The notes below the pieces were generated by a model, which did no database searches, was not told the origin of the DNA, and saw nothing but the letters and a program-made list of their open reading frames with translations. A stretch of DNA of 64,000 bases from Rhodococcus antarcticus (GTDB lineage Bacteria; Actinomycetota; Actinomycetes; Mycobacteriales; Mycobacteriaceae), in NCBI RefSeq assembly GCF_026153295.1, contig NZ_CP110615.1, positions 1,116,001-1,180,000 on the forward strand, in the 5' to 3' direction. A program made the translations under genes and the position numbers. The first letter of the stretch is position 1. The number at the start of each line of letters is the position of its first letter. Shown here piece by piece: positions 34,922 to 44,168 of the stretch.

Positions 34922-35611
34922 TCAGTCGATGATGCCGGCACGCATGGCGAGGGTGACCATCTGTGCCCGGTCCCCGGTGCCGAGCTTGCGGCTGATCCGG
35001 GAGAGGTGGCTCTTCACGGTGAGGGAGGAGAGCCCGAGCCGCTCACCGACGTCCTTGTTCGACTGTCCGTGGGCGACCAGCTGCAGGACCTGGACCTCGC
35101 GACCGGAGAGCTCCCGGAGCAGCCCGTCGGCGCCCAGCACGCGGGCCGGCGACGGCTCGCGACCGCGCAGGCGGTTCTCGCCGTCGAGGTCGCTGCGGTG
35201 CATCCGCCCCTGGGCGCCCCCTGCGGCCTTGACGAGGTAGCCGTGCGCGCCCAGCCCGAACGCGGCCTCGGCGTCGTCGGAGGAGCCGGCCGTCGCCAGG
35301 ACGACCACCCGCAGCCACCCGCGCGTGCGGAGCTCGCCCACCAGGGGCAGCGCCATGCCGTCGGGCAGGTCGAGGTCCACCACCGCGAGCTCGCAGATGC
35401 CCCACGTGACGGCGCAGATGGTCGCCTCGCCGGCACTGCCTGCCTCGTGCAGCGGATCGGCACCCAGCCGCGCCAGCTCGAGGCCGAGCGAGGCACGCAC
35501 GTCCGGGGCGTGCGCCACCACCATCGCGCTGAACACGGGTGCCCCGAGGACGGGATCCACCGGTTCGCGGAGCCGCGCGGCCGCCGGACCAGGGCTGTCC
35601 TGGACTCTCAC
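34922..35611 (-). CDS. NarL/LuxR-family response regulator, orphan
   Basis: This protein of about 229 residues has a receiver-like domain (about 25-140) with VVDLDLPDGM as the phospho-acceptor region and YLVKAAGG as the Lys loop, and a C-terminal LuxR helix-turn-helix (about 165-229) with ELSGREVQVLQLVAHGQSNKDVGERL and SLTVKSHLSRISRKLG. No kinase gene is adjacent. The GTG at 35611 is a plausible start; the first 25 residues are non-conserved. It is transcribed from beside the haem genes, downstream of DUF3000 on the same strand, so a link to haem supply is possible but not shown. Confidence 0.85.
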   Translation of the reverse strand: MRVQDSPGPAAARLREPVDPVLGAPVFSAMVVAHAPDVRASLGLELARLGADPLHEAGSAGEATICAVTWGICELAVVDLDLPDGMALPLVGELRTRGWLRVVVLATAGSSDDAEAAFGLGAHGYLVKAAGGAQGRMHRSDLDGENRLRGREPSPARVLGADGLLRELSGREVQVLQLVAHGQSNKDVGERLGLSSLTVKSHLSRISRKLGTGDRAQMVTLAMRAGIID

Positions 35612-35735
35612 GCGACCAGTTCTGCCGTTCGGGGGCACGCCGAGGACCCGTGGACGGAACGGTGCATGGGCTCTGACCTCCTGGCACGGGCGTGGTCAGC
35701 GGAGGATAGACCGACCCTGCGGTCTGCCGGCAGGG

Positions 35736-36335
35736 TCAGCCTCGTCGGTCGTTGAGCTCGCTCACCCCGGCCGGCGCGAGACCGGCCGCCTGGGCGAGCA
35801 GGGTGCAGAAGGCCACGGCGTGCGCGGCGAGGTCGTCCGCGCCGTCCTGGCCGTCCTCGGCCGTGCCGCTGCCGGCGACCGTCCAGGAGGCCCGCAGCTC
35901 CACCTGGTGCGTGCGACGCGGGCCGGCGATGTCGCCGAAGCGGATCGACGAGGTGGCGGTCACGGTGCCCCCCACGGCGGTGGTGGCGGCCCCGGACTCG
36001 GCGAGGGAGTCGACCAGCCAGCTCCACGCGACCTCGGGCAGCAGCGCGTCCTCGGCGAGCGCCTCGTCCACCTCGGCCTGCACGTAGGCCACCAGCCGCA
36101 GCGTCCCGTCCCAGGCCTCGTGGCCGTCCGGGTCGTGCAGCAGGATCAACCGGCCGAAGGCGTCGACGTCCTCGGCGCTGGTCACCTCGGCACCGAGGGC
36201 GTAGGTGTGCGGGGCGAGCTGCTGCGGCGGGCGGATCGGCCCGAGCGTGATCTCGGCCCGCGTCATCACCGAGGACAGCCCGTCGACGGCGCGGCGGAAC
36301 ACCTCGGGGGTCGTGGGGGACTGGGTCGCGGTCAC
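35736..36335 (-). CDS. DUF3000 family protein
   Basis: This 199-residue cytoplasmic protein matches DUF3000: [14 protein letters not shown], the YALGAEVTS region, [13 protein letters not shown], and [15 protein letters not shown]. It corresponds to Rv2680 and stands back to back with hemE, as in mycobacteria. The function is unknown. The GTG at 36335 has TAGCGT 8 bases upstream, a leaderless arrangement. The two genes share a divergent control region of 89 bases. Confidence 0.9.
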   Translation of the reverse strand: MTATQSPTTPEVFRRAVDGLSSVMTRAEITLGPIRPPQQLAPHTYALGAEVTSAEDVDAFGRLILLHDPDGHEAWDGTLRLVAYVQAEVDEALAEDALLPEVAWSWLVDSLAESGAATTAVGGTVTATSSIRFGDIAGPRRTHQVELRASWTVAGSGTAEDGQDGADDLAAHAVAFCTLLAQAAGLAPAGVSELNDRRG

Positions 36336-36343
36336 AGCGGCGG

Positions 36344-36349
36344 ACGCTA
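36344..36349 (-). promoter_or_regulatory. -10 box TAGCGT, leaderless start of DUF3000
   Basis: TAGCGT on the minus strand ends 8 bases before the GTG at 36335, with no Shine-Dalgarno sequence. Confidence 0.5.
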
Positions 36350-36424
36350 GACGCGCCGACGCCCCGCCTGCGGCAGGCGCGCCGCTGCCGGGTCGGTGGG
36401 GGGTGGGGCAGGATGGAAAGCGAG

Positions 36425-37507
36425 ATGAGCACCGACGCCAGCGCCCCCGCGACCACCAGCCCCCGTCGACACCTGCCGGAGGCGCCGCTGCTCGTGGCCG
36501 CGGCCGGCGGCACCCCGAGCCGGACCCCCGTGTGGTTCATGCGCCAGGCCGGTCGGTCGCTGCCGGAGTACCGCGCCGTCCGGGCGGGCACCGCCATGCT
36601 CGACTCCTGCTTCACCCCGGACCTCGTCACCGAGGTGACGCTGCAGCCGGTGCGCCGGCACGGGGTGGACGCGGCGATCCTGTTCAGCGACATCGTGGTG
36701 CCGCTGAAGGCCGCGGGGATCGACCTGGAGATCGTGCCGGGCACCGGGCCGGTCATCGCGAACCCCGTGCGCACCGCGGCCGACGTCGCGGCCCTGCCCC
36801 GGCTGGAGCCCGAGCAGGTCGCCGCCGTGGCCCAGGCCGTTCGCCAGCTCGTCGGCGAGCTCGGGGACACCCCGCTGATCGGCTTCGCCGGGGCCCCGTT
36901 CACGCTGGCCTCCTACCTGGTGGAGGGCGGCCCGAGCCGGAACCACGAGCGCACCAAGGCGCTGATGTACTCCGACCCGCAGACGTGGCACGCGCTGCTC
37001 GCCCACCTGGCGGAGACCACCACCACCTTCCTGCGGGCCCAGCTCGACGCCGGGGTGGACGCGGTGCAGCTGTTCGACTCCTGGGCCGGCGCGCTCTCCC
37101 TGGCCGACTACCGCGAGCTGGTCCTGCCGCACTCCGCCCGGGTGCTGGCCGCGGTGGCCGACGCCGGGGTGCCGCGCATCCACTTCGGGGTCGGGACCGG
37201 TGAGCTGCTCGGGGCCATGGGGGAGGCCGGCGCCGACGTGGTGGGCGTGGACTGGCGGATCCCGCTCGACGTCGCCGCGCAGCGGGTCGGTCCCGGCAAG
37301 GCGCTGCAGGGCAACCTGGATCCCGCGGTGCTGTTCGCCGGGTGGGACGCGGTGGCGGGGGAGGTCGGTCGCATCCTCGCCGAGGGGCGCACCGCCGTCG
37401 CCGAGCACGGCACGCTGGGCCACCTGGTGAACCTGGGTCACGGCGTGCTGCCGGAGACCGACCCGGACGTGCTGACCCGCGTCGTGGAGCTCGTGCACTC
37501 GTCGTGA
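36425..37507 (+). CDS. hemE: uroporphyrinogen decarboxylase
   Basis: This 360-residue enzyme removes four acetate carboxyls from uroporphyrinogen III to give coproporphyrinogen III. Signatures are [16 protein letters not shown] near residue 35, [29 protein letters not shown], and the C-terminal [14 protein letters not shown]. It opens a haem operon with hemY (overlapping as GTGA) and hemQ. The ATG at 36425 follows GGAAAG. The first 20 residues are a non-conserved leader. Confidence 0.97.
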   Translation: MSTDASAPATTSPRRHLPEAPLLVAAAGGTPSRTPVWFMRQAGRSLPEYRAVRAGTAMLDSCFTPDLVTEVTLQPVRRHGVDAAILFSDIVVPLKAAGIDLEIVPGTGPVIANPVRTAADVAALPRLEPEQVAAVAQAVRQLVGELGDTPLIGFAGAPFTLASYLVEGGPSRNHERTKALMYSDPQTWHALLAHLAETTTTFLRAQLDAGVDAVQLFDSWAGALSLADYRELVLPHSARVLAAVADAGVPRIHFGVGTGELLGAMGEAGADVVGVDWRIPLDVAAQRVGPGKALQGNLDPAVLFAGWDAVAGEVGRILAEGRTAVAEHGTLGHLVNLGHGVLPETDPDVLTRVVELVHSS

Positions 37508-38883
37508 TCCCGTCGGTGGCGGTGGTCGGCGGGGGGATCTCGGGGCTCGCTGCCGCCCACCGGCTGCGCACCCTGCTGGGGCGGGACGCCCGGATCACGG
37601 TGCTGGAGCGCGGGTCCCGCCTGGGTGGTGTCCTGCGGACCTCGACCCTGGCCGGCGCCGCCTACGACGTGGGGGCCGAGGCCTTCCTCGTCCGGCGGCC
37701 GGAGGTGCCCGCGCTGCTGGACGAGCTGGGGCTGGCCGACGAGCTCGTGCACCCCGGCGACGCCGCCCCCGCGGTGCTCGCGGGCGGGCGGGTGCGGCCG
37801 CTGCCGGCGCGGACCTTGATGGGCGTGCCCTCGTCGGCGGAGTCGCTGCGTGGCGTGGTGTCCGACTCCGCCCTGGTGCAGGTCACCGGGGAGGGCTCCG
37901 CCGCGTGGGCGTGGACGCCGGGGTCCGACCCCACCGTGGGCGAGCTCGTGCGGGCGCGTCTGGGCCCCGAGGTGGTGGCCCGGTCGGTGGACCCGCTGCT
38001 CGGCGGCGTCTACTCGGGCTCGGCGGACTCCCTGGGCCTGCGGGCGGCGGTGCCCACCCTGGCGGCCGCGCTCGACGCGGGAGCGCCCGGGCTGCTCGCC
38101 GGGGTGGCCGCCGCGCTGCCCGTGCCGCGGCCCGGAGCACCGGTGTTCGGGGCGCTGCGCGGCGGGTACGAGGTGCTGCTGGCCGCGCTCGCCGCCTCCG
38201 TCGACGTCCGGCTGGAGGCGGCCGTGACGGCGGTGACCCGCACCGCAGCGGGGTGGGACGTCGTGGTGGACGGACGCGCTGAACCGTTCGACGCCGTGGT
38301 GCTGGCCGTGCCCGCCCCCGTGCTGGCCCTGCTGCTGGGGCGCCCGGTGGAGGTGGAGCTGGCCTCGGTGGCCGTGGTGGGACTGGCGTACGCCGCGCTG
38401 ACCGAGCTGCCGGACACCTCAGGGCTGCTCGTGGCCACGGGAGAGGCCCTGCACGCCAAGGCGTTCACCCACTCCAGCCGCAAGTGGCCGCACCTGGCCC
38501 CCGACCGCGCGGCCCACGGCCCCGTCCTGCTGCGGGCCTCCCTCGGACGCTTCGGGCAGACGGAGGTGCTGGAGCGCGACGACGACGAGCTGGTGGCCCT
38601 GGTGCGCGCGGACCTGGCTGCGGTGCACGGTGTCTCGGCCGTGCCCGTCGACACGGTGGTGCAGCGCTGGACCGACGGGCTGCCGCAGTACGGACCCGGC
38701 CACCTCGCGGTGGTGACACGGCTCGAGGCGGCCGTCGCGGAGCGGCCCGGGCTGGAGGTGGCCGGCTCCCTGCTGCACGGGGTGGGGGTGCCGGCCTGCA
38801 TCGGCACCGGAGCGGCGGCGGCGGTGCGTGTCGCAGAGCACCTGGCCGCCCGCGGTGCGCACGGACCGCCGGTGGCACCATGA
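37504..38883 (+). CDS. hemY: HemY/CgoX flavin-dependent coproporphyrinogen (protoporphyrinogen) oxidase
   Basis: This 459-residue FAD enzyme has an N-terminal [13 protein letters not shown] dinucleotide fold, [13 protein letters not shown], and a C-terminal FAD-contacting [14 protein letters not shown]. In actinobacteria this HemY type oxidises coproporphyrinogen III to coproporphyrin III, the step before iron insertion in the coproporphyrin-dependent pathway; the older name is protoporphyrinogen oxidase. The presence of hemQ 4 bases downstream supports that reading. The GTG start overlaps the hemE stop. The ferrochelatase gene is not in this window. Confidence 0.93.
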   Translation: MIPSVAVVGGGISGLAAAHRLRTLLGRDARITVLERGSRLGGVLRTSTLAGAAYDVGAEAFLVRRPEVPALLDELGLADELVHPGDAAPAVLAGGRVRPLPARTLMGVPSSAESLRGVVSDSALVQVTGEGSAAWAWTPGSDPTVGELVRARLGPEVVARSVDPLLGGVYSGSADSLGLRAAVPTLAAALDAGAPGLLAGVAAALPVPRPGAPVFGALRGGYEVLLAALAASVDVRLEAAVTAVTRTAAGWDVVVDGRAEPFDAVVLAVPAPVLALLLGRPVEVELASVAVVGLAYAALTELPDTSGLLVATGEALHAKAFTHSSRKWPHLAPDRAAHGPVLLRASLGRFGQTEVLERDDDELVALVRADLAAVHGVSAVPVDTVVQRWTDGLPQYGPGHLAVVTRLEAAVAERPGLEVAGSLLHGVGVPACIGTGAAAAVRVAEHLAARGAHGPPVAP

Positions 38884-38887
38884 GGGC

Positions 38888-39580
38888 ATGGCCCGCCTCG
38901 ACTACGCAGCCCTGAACGCCTCCGTCATCTACACGATGTTCTCCGTCTTCAAGGCGGAGCCGGGGGCGATCGCCGATCGTGGCGCCGCCGCCACGGAGGC
39001 GGCGGAGTTCCTCGACTCCCTCGAGGGCAACGGTGTCATCGTCCGCGGGGTCTACGACCTGGCGGGCATGCGGGCCGACGCCGACTGGCTGATCTGGACG
39101 CACGCCGAGACCGTGGAGGCGCTGCAGCACACCTACTCGACCCTGCGCCGCGAGACCGCCCTGGGGCGCGCGAGCACCCCGGTCTGGAGCAACGTCGCCC
39201 TGCACCGGCCCGCGGAGTTCAACAAGAGCCACGTGCCGGCCTTCGTCGCGGGGGAGGAGCCGGGTGCGTACCTGTGCCTGTACCCCTTCGTGCGCAGCGT
39301 CGACTGGTACCTGCTGCCCGACGAGGAGCGCCGGCAGATGCTCGCCGACCACGGCAAGGCGGCCCGCGGGTACGCCGACGTGCGGGCCAACACCGTGCCG
39401 TCGTTCGCGCTGGGTGACTACGAGTGGTTGCTGGCCTTCGAGGCGCCGGAGCTCCACCGGATCGTCGACCTCATGCGCGACCTGCGGGCCACGGAGGCAC
39501 GGCGCCACGTGCGCGAGGAGGTCCCCTTCTTCACCGGCCCGCGGGTGCCCGTCGCCGAGCTCGTCCGCTCCCTGCCCTGA
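38888..39580 (+). CDS. hemQ: coproheme decarboxylase HemQ/ChdC
   Basis: This 230-residue chlorite-dismutase-family protein uses peroxide to decarboxylate coproheme to haem b, the last step of the coproporphyrin-dependent route. It shows the HemQ pattern: [13 protein letters not shown] near the start, the tyrosine-bearing [13 protein letters not shown], and the proximal His in [12 protein letters not shown]. The [12 protein letters not shown] block follows. Length and sequence match Rv2676c. It closes the hemE-hemY-hemQ operon and is followed by a hairpin between converging genes. Confidence 0.95.
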   Translation: MARLDYAALNASVIYTMFSVFKAEPGAIADRGAAATEAAEFLDSLEGNGVIVRGVYDLAGMRADADWLIWTHAETVEALQHTYSTLRRETALGRASTPVWSNVALHRPAEFNKSHVPAFVAGEEPGAYLCLYPFVRSVDWYLLPDEERRQMLADHGKAARGYADVRANTVPSFALGDYEWLLAFEAPELHRIVDLMRDLRATEARRHVREEVPFFTGPRVPVAELVRSLP

Positions 39581-39718
39581 GGGTGGGCGCCTGACCCGTC
39601 CGTGCGCCCGCCGGTCCGTCGTTCTCGCACACCCAACGGGCCGCGTCGCTCAGTCGGAAGCCCCGAGCCGTTCGGTGTGCGCCGACGACGGGTGGCGCAG
39701 AGCGGCTGCGCACGACGC

Positions 39719-39749
39719 AGCCCCCACCGCCGCGGGGGCAGTGGGGGCT
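39719..39749. terminator. hairpin between converging hemQ and msrB
   Basis: A perfect 9-bp stem, agcccccac (39719-39727) with gtgggggct (39741-39749) around 13 bases, in the 185-base gap between two converging genes. No T-run follows, but its position suits bidirectional termination. Confidence 0.55.
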
Positions 39750-39765
39750 CCGGCCGAGAGGTCGG

Positions 39766-40191
39766 TCAGCCCTCGGTGGGGACGAGCTTCACCGAGATGG
39801 AGTTGATGCAGTAGCGCTGGTCGGTGGGGGTGTCGTACCCCTCGCCCTCGAAGACGTGACCCATGTGGCTGTGGCACGTGGCGCAGATGACCTCCACGCG
39901 CCGCATGCCCATGGCGCGGTCCTCCTTGAGGATCACCGCGTCCCCGGCGAGCGGGGAGAAGAAGGACGGCCAGCCGCAGTGGCTCTCGAACTTGCTGTCG
40001 CTGCGGAACAGCTCGGCACCGCACGCCCTGCACTCGTACACACCGGTGGTCTTCGTGTCGGTGTACTCGCCGACGAATGCGGGCTCGGTGCCCGCCTTGC
40101 GCAGCACGGCGTACTCGGAGGGGGTGAGCTGCTCGCGCCACTCCTGGTCGGACTTGACGACGGCGGGGGTCGAACCGGTCACGGGAGTCAT
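39766..40191 (-). CDS. msrB: peptide methionine-(R)-S-oxide reductase
   Basis: This 141-residue enzyme reduces R-methionine sulfoxide in proteins. It has WREQLTPSEYAVLR, a zinc site made of CRAC and CATC, the substrate loop ESHCGWPSF, and the catalytic Cys in RYCINSIS near residue 128. It is full length and cytoplasmic. It corresponds to Rv2674. TAACGT lies 6 bases before the ATG, so the transcript may be leaderless. It converges on the haem operon. Confidence 0.96.
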   Translation of the reverse strand: MTPVTGSTPAVVKSDQEWREQLTPSEYAVLRKAGTEPAFVGEYTDTKTTGVYECRACGAELFRSDSKFESHCGWPSFFSPLAGDAVILKEDRAMGMRRVEVICATCHSHMGHVFEGEGYDTPTDQRYCINSISVKLVPTEG

Positions 40192-40197
40192 GGTTCC

Positions 40198-40203
40198 ACG
40201 TTA
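40198..40203 (-). promoter_or_regulatory. -10 box TAACGT for msrB
   Basis: TAACGT on the minus strand ends 6 bases before the ATG at 40191. The spacer GGAACC could also act as a weak ribosome site. Confidence 0.4.
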
Positions 40204-40254
40204 ATACCGTGCACGGCCCGCGTCACGGCGGAGGCGTTCGCCGTCAGCGGACGG

Positions 40255-40590
40255 TCAGAAGAAGGTGGTCAGCATCATGCCGAGCGCGTTCCAGACGGCC
40301 ACGAGCACCCCGACGAGGATGAGGCCCACGACCGCCACGGCCACGGTGCGCCGGATCCCCGCGGCCCGGTTCGCGGAGTCCGCGAAGTCGCCGACATCGG
40401 CCAGGTAGCCCTCCACGGTGAAGCTGGAGCGGTGCCGCTCGACACGGTCGAGGTGCTCCGCGAAGGCCTGCGCCTCCGGGTCGTCCGGATCCAGTCCCAC
40501 CAGGTCCTCGGCGAAGCGCCCCGGCGGCAGCCGCGGTTCGTCCTCGGGGCGGTCGCTGACGGTGGGCACAGCTGCCACGGTAGCCGTCAC
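40255..40590 (-). CDS. small single-pass membrane protein, hypothetical
   Basis: This protein of about 111 residues has a polar acidic N-terminal part (PEDEPRLPPGRFAEDL, DPDDPEAQAFAEHLDR) and one C-terminal membrane helix (TVAVAVVGLILVGVLVAVW, near 83-101). It looks tail-anchored, with the soluble part in the cytoplasm. No family is recognised. The GTG at 40590 is 7 bases after the upstream hydrolase stop, which suggests one operon. An in-frame GTG at 40569 preceded by TACCGT is an alternative start. Confidence 0.65.
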   Translation of the reverse strand: MTATVAAVPTVSDRPEDEPRLPPGRFAEDLVGLDPDDPEAQAFAEHLDRVERHRSSFTVEGYLADVGDFADSANRAAGIRRTVAVAVVGLILVGVLVAVWNALGMMLTTFF

Positions 40591-40597
40591 CCCGGTG

Positions 40598-42199
40598 TCA
40601 GGGCGGGCAGACGGTGCCGGGCTTGGGCAGCGCGCCGTCGGAGACGTAGCCCACCACCGCCGTCACCGTGCACGACGACGAACCCAGCACCGGGTGACCG
40701 CCCCCCAGCCAGCGCAGCACGGTGGCGTGGGCACCGGCGGTGGCCAGCTCCTGCACCGCGGTGGTGGCAGCGTCCGTACCGGTGACCGGATCGTTCGCCG
40801 CCGCCAGCACGAGGACCGGCGGCAGGGCGTCCAGACCGGCCAGTGCCGGGGCAGCGGGCGGGGTGGACCAGGGCAGGCACACCAGCAGGCGGGTGGCCGC
40901 GTCGGCCCCGAACAGCGGGTTCTCGGCGCTCCAGCGGGGCACCAGGTCGGCCACCTGGGCGGCAGTGGGGCGCAGCGCGGCGTCGCTGCACGTCGCCACG
41001 AGCTCACCGTCCTGCCGACTGGTGTCCCCGCCCTGGGCGGCCCGACCGGTGGCCGCGTCGACCAGGGCCAGCAGGCCCCCGGCGTCGCCGTCACGGGCCT
41101 GCGCGAGCACCCGGCCCAGGGTGGCGGCCGTCGACGTCCCCGGGGCCGTGAGGGCCTGCCGCACCGCCCCAAGGACGGCGCCCGCCGATGCCCGCCGCCC
41201 GCCCGCCGCGGGCAACCCGCCCTGCGCCCGGGCCTGCTGCTGCAGGGCGAGGACCGCGGCCCGCGGATCGCCCACCGGACAACCGGCGGACACGCACGCC
41301 GCGGAGAAGGCGTCGAACGCGGCCTCCGAGCCCCGGGCCTGGTCGTGGGCGGCGCTCGCCTGGTCGGTGGTGGGCAGCACCGGGGAGTCGAGCACCAGGC
41401 GCGAGACCCGCGCGGGGTGGCGCACCCCGTCGCGCAGGGCCACCGCCGCCCCGCCGCCCGAGCCGAGCACGGCCAGGGTGTCCACCCCGAGGGCCTGCCG
41501 CAGCCGCTCCACGTCGTCCGCGGCGTGCTCGCCGTCGAAGGCCAGATCCCCGGGGCTCAGCACGTCGCTGCAGCTCAGGCTCACCTCGCGGCCCAGCGCC
41601 AGCGCGGTGGCCTCGGCGTCCGGCGCCCCGGCGTCGAGGTCCACCAGGGCGCTCCGCTCGGCGGCGCTGAGGCACGTGACCGGCGACGAGGTGCCGGTGC
41701 CGCGACGGTCCAGGGCCACCACGGGGCGGATGCCCAGCGAGCCCCCGAGCACACCCACGGCGAGCTGGGCCAGGGTGGTGGTGGCGGGGGCGTCGGGTCC
41801 GGACAGCAGCACCAGCGGGGCGGAGCCGGTGGGGGTCTGGGGCAGCCGTGCCCGTAGGAGCCCCAGGGTGGTGGAACCGGGCAGCGCGCGGTCGAGCGGC
41901 ACGGCCAGGGTGACGCACTCCAGCACCAGGCCGGCCGGACCGCCGGTGAGCCCGAGCCGGGTGAGCGTGGGACGGGTGCAGTCGGTCCACGTCAGGTCGG
42001 GGACGGGCGCCTGCAGGTCGGGGACGGTGGGTGGTGCTGGGGTGGTGCTGCTGGTCGGGGCACCAGCACCGCGGGCCACGGCGGCGTCGACCAGCGCCAG
42101 CGGCGGGCGGGTGGACGGACCGGCGCTGCACGCGGTGAGCACGGTTCCGAGGGCTAGCCCGAGAGCGAGCAGGCCCCCGCGTCGTGTCACGGCGGGCAT
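40598..42199 (-). CDS. secreted lipoprotein, TAP-like alpha/beta hydrolase with altered active site
   Basis: This 533-residue protein has a signal peptide with lipobox LTAC near residue 24, a Pro/Thr linker, then an alpha/beta hydrolase of the tripeptidyl-aminopeptidase type with ALDRRGTGTSSP, a C-terminal AAANDPVTG (acid) and LGGGHPVLG (His). The nucleophile elbow, normally GxSxG, reads LGSGGGAA, so the Ser is absent from its usual place. The protein may be inactive, or a structural or binding protein. It matches Rv2672 in position. Paired cysteines suggest disulfides outside the cell. Confidence 0.78.
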   Translation of the reverse strand: MPAVTRRGGLLALGLALGTVLTACSAGPSTRPPLALVDAAVARGAGAPTSSTTPAPPTVPDLQAPVPDLTWTDCTRPTLTRLGLTGGPAGLVLECVTLAVPLDRALPGSTTLGLLRARLPQTPTGSAPLVLLSGPDAPATTTLAQLAVGVLGGSLGIRPVVALDRRGTGTSSPVTCLSAAERSALVDLDAGAPDAEATALALGREVSLSCSDVLSPGDLAFDGEHAADDVERLRQALGVDTLAVLGSGGGAAVALRDGVRHPARVSRLVLDSPVLPTTDQASAAHDQARGSEAAFDAFSAACVSAGCPVGDPRAAVLALQQQARAQGGLPAAGGRRASAGAVLGAVRQALTAPGTSTAATLGRVLAQARDGDAGGLLALVDAATGRAAQGGDTSRQDGELVATCSDAALRPTAAQVADLVPRWSAENPLFGADAATRLLVCLPWSTPPAAPALAGLDALPPVLVLAAANDPVTGTDAATTAVQELATAGAHATVLRWLGGGHPVLGSSSCTVTAVVGYVSDGALPKPGTVCPP

Positions 42200-42226
42200 C
42201 GTCGCAGACCCCTGGTGAGGGGACGG

Positions 42227-43495
42227 TCAGCAGACGCGGGCCGTCGTGGCGCCGGCACCGGGGGAGGCCTCCACCTCCACGTGCACCGCGGTGGGGAGCT
42301 CGTCACGCTCCACGGTGGTGCGGGCCGCCACGAGGACCTGCTGCTCCACCCCTTGCAAGACCGTGCCGAGGTCGGCCCCCCGGTGCAGCACGAGGTCGAG
42401 GACCAGCACGGGCGCGGCGGCCGTGCCCAGCAGGCGGGCGCGGGCCTGAGCCACCCCGGGCACCTGCTCGGCGTCGGTGCGTGCGGCCTCGGCCAGGGCG
42501 GCCCCCCGCACGAGGACCGTCCCGTCGCCCCAACCCTCGGGAACGGCGAGCGTGAGGTCCGGGGCGGAGGTGCGCCGCAGCGACCGCACCAGCCACAGCC
42601 CCCCGAGACCGGCGAGGACGACACCGACCAGCGCAGCCACGATCGCGCTGAGCACGGGGGTCCGCCCGGCGCGGGAGACGAGGTCCGGGTCGGCTACCGG
42701 CCCCCCGTCACCCAGCGGTCCGGTGCCCAGCAGCAGCCCGAGCACGCCGAGCACCGCGAGCACGCCACCGACCGTGGCGAGCCGCAGCCGCTCGGCCCGC
42801 AGCCGGGAGGTCCGCACCGAGCGTGCCCGTGCGGCCGCGGGACCGGGAGCGGCCGGGGTCACCGGATCCGGTGCGGGGGACGGGGCGGGCTCGGCGGGGT
42901 CCGCCGGCCGGGGGTCGTCCGGCTCCGGGGTGGTCACGGCGCGCTCCTCGGGGGTGGGGGCGTTGCCCGGGGTGCGCTCGGTGACCTCCACGGTCGGGGT
43001 GCGCTGCAGCGGCAGGGTGTCCAGGGCGGTGGCGGCCGCCGCCCGGACCCGCTCGGTGAGGGTGCCGGGGTGGTTGCCGTCGAGCCCGCTGCGGGTGACC
43101 CGGACGGTGACGGTGGATCGCCCCACCACCACGTCGACCGCGCCGCTCACCCCGTCGGCCGCGCGGACCGCGGCGCCGACGATCCGGGCGACGGCCCGGC
43201 GCGAGGTGGTCCCCGCCAGGGCCGGGTCCCCGGTGCGCAGCGTGACCTCGGCCCGCGAGCCGCGCAGCGCCAGCACCACCAGCACCCCGCCCAGCACGGT
43301 CACCAGCAGGCAGACCAGCCGCACCGACGGCGAGGACCAGCTGCCCGAGCCCGCCCCGTCGCGCAGTCCGCGCCAGTCCACCAGCACGTGGTCGGCTCCG
43401 GCCAGCGAGCCCGCCGCCTCGACCACGACGAGCAGCCCGGCCAGGGTGAGCACCAGCCCGAGCGCCGGGCCCAGCGCCCGCACCGTGCGCGGCAC
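42227..43495 (-). CDS. fused DUF6286-like and AmaP-like membrane protein of the Asp23 cluster
   Basis: This protein of about 422 residues contains two similar modules in one frame. The first (about 1-170) has two membrane helices and a soluble DUF6286-like domain (VDVVVGRSTVTVRVT). The second (about 230-422) has two more helices and an AmaP-like soluble domain (VLVLDLVLHRGADLG). An acidic Pro-rich linker (170-225) joins them. These parts are usually separate proteins that anchor Asp23 to the membrane. A GTG at 43495 lies 1 base after the upstream stop; GTG at 43516 would overlap it. It ends the Asp23 operon. Confidence 0.75.
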   Translation of the reverse strand: MPRTVRALGPALGLVLTLAGLLVVVEAAGSLAGADHVLVDWRGLRDGAGSGSWSSPSVRLVCLLVTVLGGVLVVLALRGSRAEVTLRTGDPALAGTTSRRAVARIVGAAVRAADGVSGAVDVVVGRSTVTVRVTRSGLDGNHPGTLTERVRAAAATALDTLPLQRTPTVEVTERTPGNAPTPEERAVTTPEPDDPRPADPAEPAPSPAPDPVTPAAPGPAAARARSVRTSRLRAERLRLATVGGVLAVLGVLGLLLGTGPLGDGGPVADPDLVSRAGRTPVLSAIVAALVGVVLAGLGGLWLVRSLRRTSAPDLTLAVPEGWGDGTVLVRGAALAEAARTDAEQVPGVAQARARLLGTAAAPVLVLDLVLHRGADLGTVLQGVEQQVLVAARTTVERDELPTAVHVEVEASPGAGATTARVC

Positions 43496-43496
43496 C

Positions 43497-43949
43497 TCAG
43501 GCCACCCGTCCGGCACCGCTCGCGGCGGGCAGGGCCGTCACCACCAGGTCCATCGTGCGCACGTGGTGGCCGGTGGTGCGGGCCAGGGCGTCGTCCACCG
43601 CGCGGCGCACCACCGACGCGGCTCGGCGGACCTCGGCGGGCCGGCGCAGCGCGACCTCGAGGCGGACGGCCACCGCGTCCGCGGCCAGCACCGTCACCAC
43701 CGCGACGCTGCCCCGCGCCCCCAGCGCGTCGACGTCTCGACCGACGAAGCTGCGCCGCACGGAGACCGTGGCGCCGGTGGTGTCGCAGGCGTGCTCCACC
43801 ACCTTGCGCAGGACGAGCGGCGCGATGGTGGTCGTGCCCCGGTCGCCGGGGTCGGGGTGGTGGGTGCCCCGGTCGCCGGGGTCGGGGTGGTGGGTGCCCC
43901 GGTCGCCGGGTGTGCCGGGATCGGCACCGGGGGAGGCCGGCGCGGTCAC
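43497..43949 (-). CDS. Asp23/Gls24-like protein with repeat-bearing N-terminus
   Basis: This 150-residue protein has an Asp23-type core (about 42-140): IAPLVLRKVVEHAC, RRSFVGRDVDALG, VAVRLEVALRRP and VRTMDLVVTAL. The first 40 residues are built from a 10-residue repeat GDRGTHHPDP encoded by a 30-bp tandem repeat. Asp23 proteins form filaments or layers under the membrane in response to envelope stress. The GTG overlaps the upstream small gene as GTGA, so translation is coupled within the operon. The assignment rests on the core pattern and neighbours. Confidence 0.65.
   Translation of the reverse strand: MTAPASPGADPGTPGDRGTHHPDPGDRGTHHPDPGDRGTTTIAPLVLRKVVEHACDTTGATVSVRRSFVGRDVDALGARGSVAVVTVLAADAVAVRLEVALRRPAEVRRAASVVRRAVDDALARTTGHHVRTMDLVVTALPAASGAGRVA
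43834..43910. repeat. 30-bp tandem repeat, about 2.6 copies
   Basis: The unit begins gtgccccggtcgccgggg and repeats exactly at 43834, 43864 and, partially, 43894. Being a multiple of three it keeps frame and could vary in copy number, changing the length of the His/Pro-rich tail of the Asp23-like protein. Confidence 0.85.
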
Positions 43950-44125
43950 CGGTCCCGGCCTCGGCCGAGCAGCTCGTCGAGGTCGAGCTTGCCGTCGAGC
44001 ACGCGCCCTACGGGGAGCCCGACGAGCCCGGCCGCGATCACCACGACGACCCGGCGAAGGCCGCCGAAGGCGGCTGCGAGCCCGACGACGAGGCCCGCGA
44101 TCATTCCGGTCGGGGTGGTGGTCAT
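43946..44125 (-). CDS. small membrane protein, DUF2273-like, Asp23 cluster
   Basis: This is a 59-residue protein from an ATG at 44125. It has two short hydrophobic segments, GMIAGLVVGLAAAFGG and VVVVIAAGLVGLPVG, split by a Arg pair, and a charged tail KLDLDELLGRGRDR. Small proteins of this shape (DUF2273) sit in alkaline-shock operons of Gram-positive bacteria. Its stop overlaps the next start as GTGA, and flanking Asp23-like genes on both sides support a real gene despite the size. Confidence 0.7.
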   Translation of the reverse strand: MTTTPTGMIAGLVVGLAAAFGGLRRVVVVIAAGLVGLPVGRVLDGKLDLDELLGRGRDR

Positions 44126-44168
44126 GCGGTCCTCCGGAGGGTGGGGCTGGGGTTCGGGGGGAGCGGGC

